A DNA stretch of 8,014 bases from Verrucomicrobiota bacterium (GTDB lineage Bacteria > Verrucomicrobiota > Verrucomicrobiia > Verrucomicrobiales > Akkermansiaceae). Numbering within the stretch: position 1 is the stretch's first letter; each line of letters starts with the position of its first letter. The stretch is taken from contig JAPLUJ010000674.1 in assembly GCA_026397695.1 (NCBI GenBank), positions 1 to 8,014 of the forward strand. The letters run 5' to 3'. Made by a program: the position numbers and the translations under genes. Under the pieces are notes generated by a model. That model saw only the letters and a list, made by a program, of their open reading frames with translations. It was not told where the DNA came from and searched no databases. Positions 6,547 through 8,014 of the stretch are shown here, in pieces.

Positions 6547-6713
6547 CGCCGACCGCTTACGACGTGGCACTGGAGATCAATCTCGACCCCAGGATTTACG
6601 GCACCTTCGCGGAAATCGGCGCCGGCCAGGAAACCGCCAACTGGTTTTTCCGCGCATCGGGAACCGCAGGCCTCGTGACCGCCGAACGCCACGCCCGACT
6701 CCATCCAGCGTGA
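6543..6713 (+). pseudogene. N-terminal fragment of a conserved large protein, truncated after about 45 recognisable residues
   Basis: The ATG at 6543 overlaps the previous stop as ATGA, the arrangement of translationally coupled genes, so the start looks genuine. The 56-codon product opens with ALEINLDPRIYGTFAEIGAGQ, followed by FFRASGTAG. From memory, this closely matches the beginning of a widespread bacterial family of several hundred residues whose members start with an IYGTFAEIGAGQEVA block, then a GGAxGTxAK block and SAYDM; database names for it are inconsistent and its function is not known to me. Here the match stops near GTAGLVT, and the frame runs through AERHARLHPA into a TGA at 6711-6713. 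Neither other + frame continues the family. The simplest reading is a gene whose 3' part was lost; the alternative is a small real protein. The next feature is the tail of mrp on the other strand, 33 bases on. Confidence 0.5.
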
Positions 6714-6746
6714 AACATGACGTCTCCTTGTTGGTGAGAGATGGCA

Positions 6747-7677
6747 TCACGCGACCGGAGCCGCCACGCGGATCCGCGCCGCTACTTCGTGGAAAGCCGC
6801 GGCAACCTTGTTCTGTTCCGCATCTAACAATGCAACCGGGGTGCCGGCGTCCCCGCCTTCGCGGGTCATCATGTCGAGCGGAATCCGCCCGAGCAACGGA
6901 ACCTGGAGCAGTTCCGCCTCGCGCACGCCGCCACCCTCCCCGAAAAGATAATATTTTTTCCCGGCGTCGCACTCGAACCACGCCATGTTTTCTATCAGAC
7001 CGAGGATAGGCACGTTGACCTTTGCAAACATGGCAACCGCCTTGCGTGCGTCGAAGGTCTTCCCATGCGACCTGTAACAGGAATTGCTGGGTGTAACGGT
7101 GGGCCATCGGTCCGCGCACGATCACCGGTGAATGATCGTCTAACAAGAATCCCATGGACATGAGTTGGATGCCGTGTGCCTGGAGCGGGATGCTTTCGTT
7201 TCGCTCGTTGGCCAGCGGACGGGCATGGATGCCGAACATCTGTGCCACCGACGGGCCATAGAGATCACAATCACAGAGACCGACCTTCGCGCCGGTGGCC
7301 ACCAGAGCCACGGCGAGATTGGCGGCGACGGTGGATTTCCCGACTCCTCCCTTGCCGGAGGCCACGGCGATGATGCGCTTCACCCCCGGCATTGATGACT
7401 TGCCCTGCTCGCCGCCATGCCCCCCCGTGGCGGGCGCATCCTTGACGTCAATTACCACTTTGACGGACCCGCCGCCAGGCAGCCTGTCCAACACCGCATG
7501 GCAATCCTGGAAAATTTGTTCGGGCACCTTGGCATCGTGCGTTTGAACCTCGATGCGCACGGTGGTGAGACCGGCTTCGCAACTGATTTCCTTCACCATA
7601 CCGAAAGAAACAATGTCCCTGGAAAAACCCGGGTAACAGACTTGACGGAGGGCTTCACGGATGGCATCGGAACTCAT
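6747..7677 (-). pseudogene. mrp: Mrp/ApbC-type Fe-S cluster carrier ATPase, broken by an internal out-of-frame deletion
   Basis: Mrp/ApbC proteins are cytoplasmic P-loop NTPases that carry Fe-S clusters. Reading from the ATG at 7677, residues 1-80 form the MIP18/DUF59-like domain, then come the P-loop SGKGGVGKST (107-116), DCDLYGPS (136-143) and VRGPMAHRYTQQFLLQVAWEDL (to residue 208, about base 7054). Intact relatives continue here with a DLPPGTGD switch motif and a strand ending in TTPQ. Instead the sequence jumps, in another frame, to DARKAVAMFAKVNVPILGLIENM, which continues through GEGGGVREAELLQVPLLG and REGGDAGTP to a stop at 6749-6747. About 40-43 codons are missing, and the frames require a loss of 3n+2 bases. 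Read straight through, the first frame yields unrelated residues after EDL. The second metal-ligand region reads WFECDAGKKYYLFG, with only one cysteine where many members have CxxC. The product cannot be functional unless this is an assembly error. Confidence 0.85.
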
Positions 7678-7723
7678 GGGCGACGCAAGTTTCGCCCATT
7701 CAGGGCCACGTGCAATGCGTTAG

Positions 7724-7785
7724 TTTGAAATATCCTCAAATGCCAGAATCCGGTGGCGGGTCGCGACAAGCCGCGGTATTTCAAA
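7724..7785. repeat. 9-bp perfect inverted repeat in the gmk-mrp intergenic gap
   Basis: TTTGAAATA (7724-7732) and TATTTCAAA (7777-7785) are exact reverse complements 44 bases apart. They frame a GC-rich stretch that includes the palindrome GTCGCGAC (7760-7767). The element lies in the 147-base gap between the end of gmk and the mrp start, both on the - strand. It could be a regulatory site or a long-loop RNA stem; there is no T-run for a terminator, and no convincing promoter was seen. A chance match of this size in AT-rich intergenic DNA is possible. Confidence 0.3.
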
Positions 7786-7824
7786 GGGACAACAGCAGCA
7801 TTGATAAGCAGCACGCCTCTGGAT

Positions 7825-8014
7825 TCAGGCGATTCTCGAAGCCCTCAGCCGTTCCGCGACGACGAGCGCGGTGATCTTGGCGAAATCCTCCTCACGGGTG
7901 GAGGATAGCAGGACATAGCTATATTTCCTCCAATGCCGCATTTCATCGAGGGCGCTGGACATGCGCAAGGTGATGGTTGCCTCGCTGTCGGTGCCCCGAC
8001 CGGACAAGCGCGCG
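7825..8014 (-). CDS. gmk: Guanylate kinase, C-terminal part (5' end outside window)
   Basis: Guanylate kinase phosphorylates GMP to GDP with ATP in the cytoplasm, an essential step in guanine nucleotide supply. Only the last 63 codons are present; the frame enters from beyond base 8014 and stops with TGA at 7827-7825. The segment starts with RLSGRGTDSEATITLRM, matching the lid region RLxGRGTDSEExIxxRL of the family, whose arginines contact the phosphates. It continues with the helix ALDEMRHWRKYSYVLL, equivalent to the usual HWxxYDYVVVN, and ends in ITALVVAERLRASRIA, equivalent to LRAIIxAERLR. The usual N-D after the YDYV strand is replaced by S-S, a mild deviation. It lies upstream of the mrp remnant on the same strand, 147 bases away, so the two may once have shared a transcript. 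Confidence 0.9.
   Translation of the reverse strand, partial: ARLSGRGTDSEATITLRMSSALDEMRHWRKYSYVLLSSTREEDFAKITALVVAERLRASRIA

Noticed and set aside
6577..7046. Single 366-residue reading of the - strand from 7677 through to 6577
   Set aside because: After residue 208 the frame gives Arg/Gly-rich nonsense, while the true Mrp C-terminus is found in the adjacent frame; the long frame is open only by chance.
7417..7728. 103-codon + strand frame opposite the mrp N-terminus
   Set aside because: Antisense to a well-supported P-loop domain; no motif or ribosome-binding site.

Overview
The window is GC-rich and gene-dense, and reads as chromosomal DNA from a bacterium of the phylum Verrucomicrobiota, probably order Verrucomicrobiales. 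This assignment is an inference. It rests on the style of the Ig-like/putative-Ig surface protein, the Mrp and lspA variants, two kinds of short intergenic repeat that I associate from memory with this group, and two hypothetical proteins of a flavour common there. No ribosomal RNA or other phylogenetic anchor is present.

Layout, left to right. The 3' end of a large secreted protein with Ig-like domains (1-574, +) is followed by a housekeeping series on the + strand: ileS (642-3407), a five-unit 9-bp tandem repeat (3412-3456), lspA (3469-4059), an intergenic region with a GC hairpin and an AT-rich 13-bp inverted repeat (4060-4231), nrdR (4232-4723), a hypothetical protein with a possible degenerate ATP-cone (4754-5326), and a zinc-ribbon plus single-membrane-span protein (5410-6546). 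A short reading frame (6543-6713) overlaps that last gene by ATGA and looks like the severed N-terminus of a much larger protein. On the - strand, converging on this block, lie a broken mrp/apbC gene (7677-6747) and, upstream of it, the C-terminal end of gmk, guanylate kinase (8014-7825, running off the window).

Functionally the region is mostly core metabolism: isoleucine charging, lipoprotein signal-peptide removal, ribonucleotide reductase control, Fe-S cluster carriage and GMP phosphorylation. No mobile element, CRISPR array, tRNA, rRNA or complete novel defence-like system was found.

The points most worth a second look are the out-of-frame internal deletion in mrp, which removes the switch region between the P-loop half and the C-terminal half; the truncated gene beside it; the possible ATP-cone relative directly behind nrdR; the inverted repeat in front of nrdR; and a hexamer (TGTTAG/CTAACA) that appears at least ten times. 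Two damaged genes side by side could be real decay or an assembly fault; the sequence alone cannot decide.
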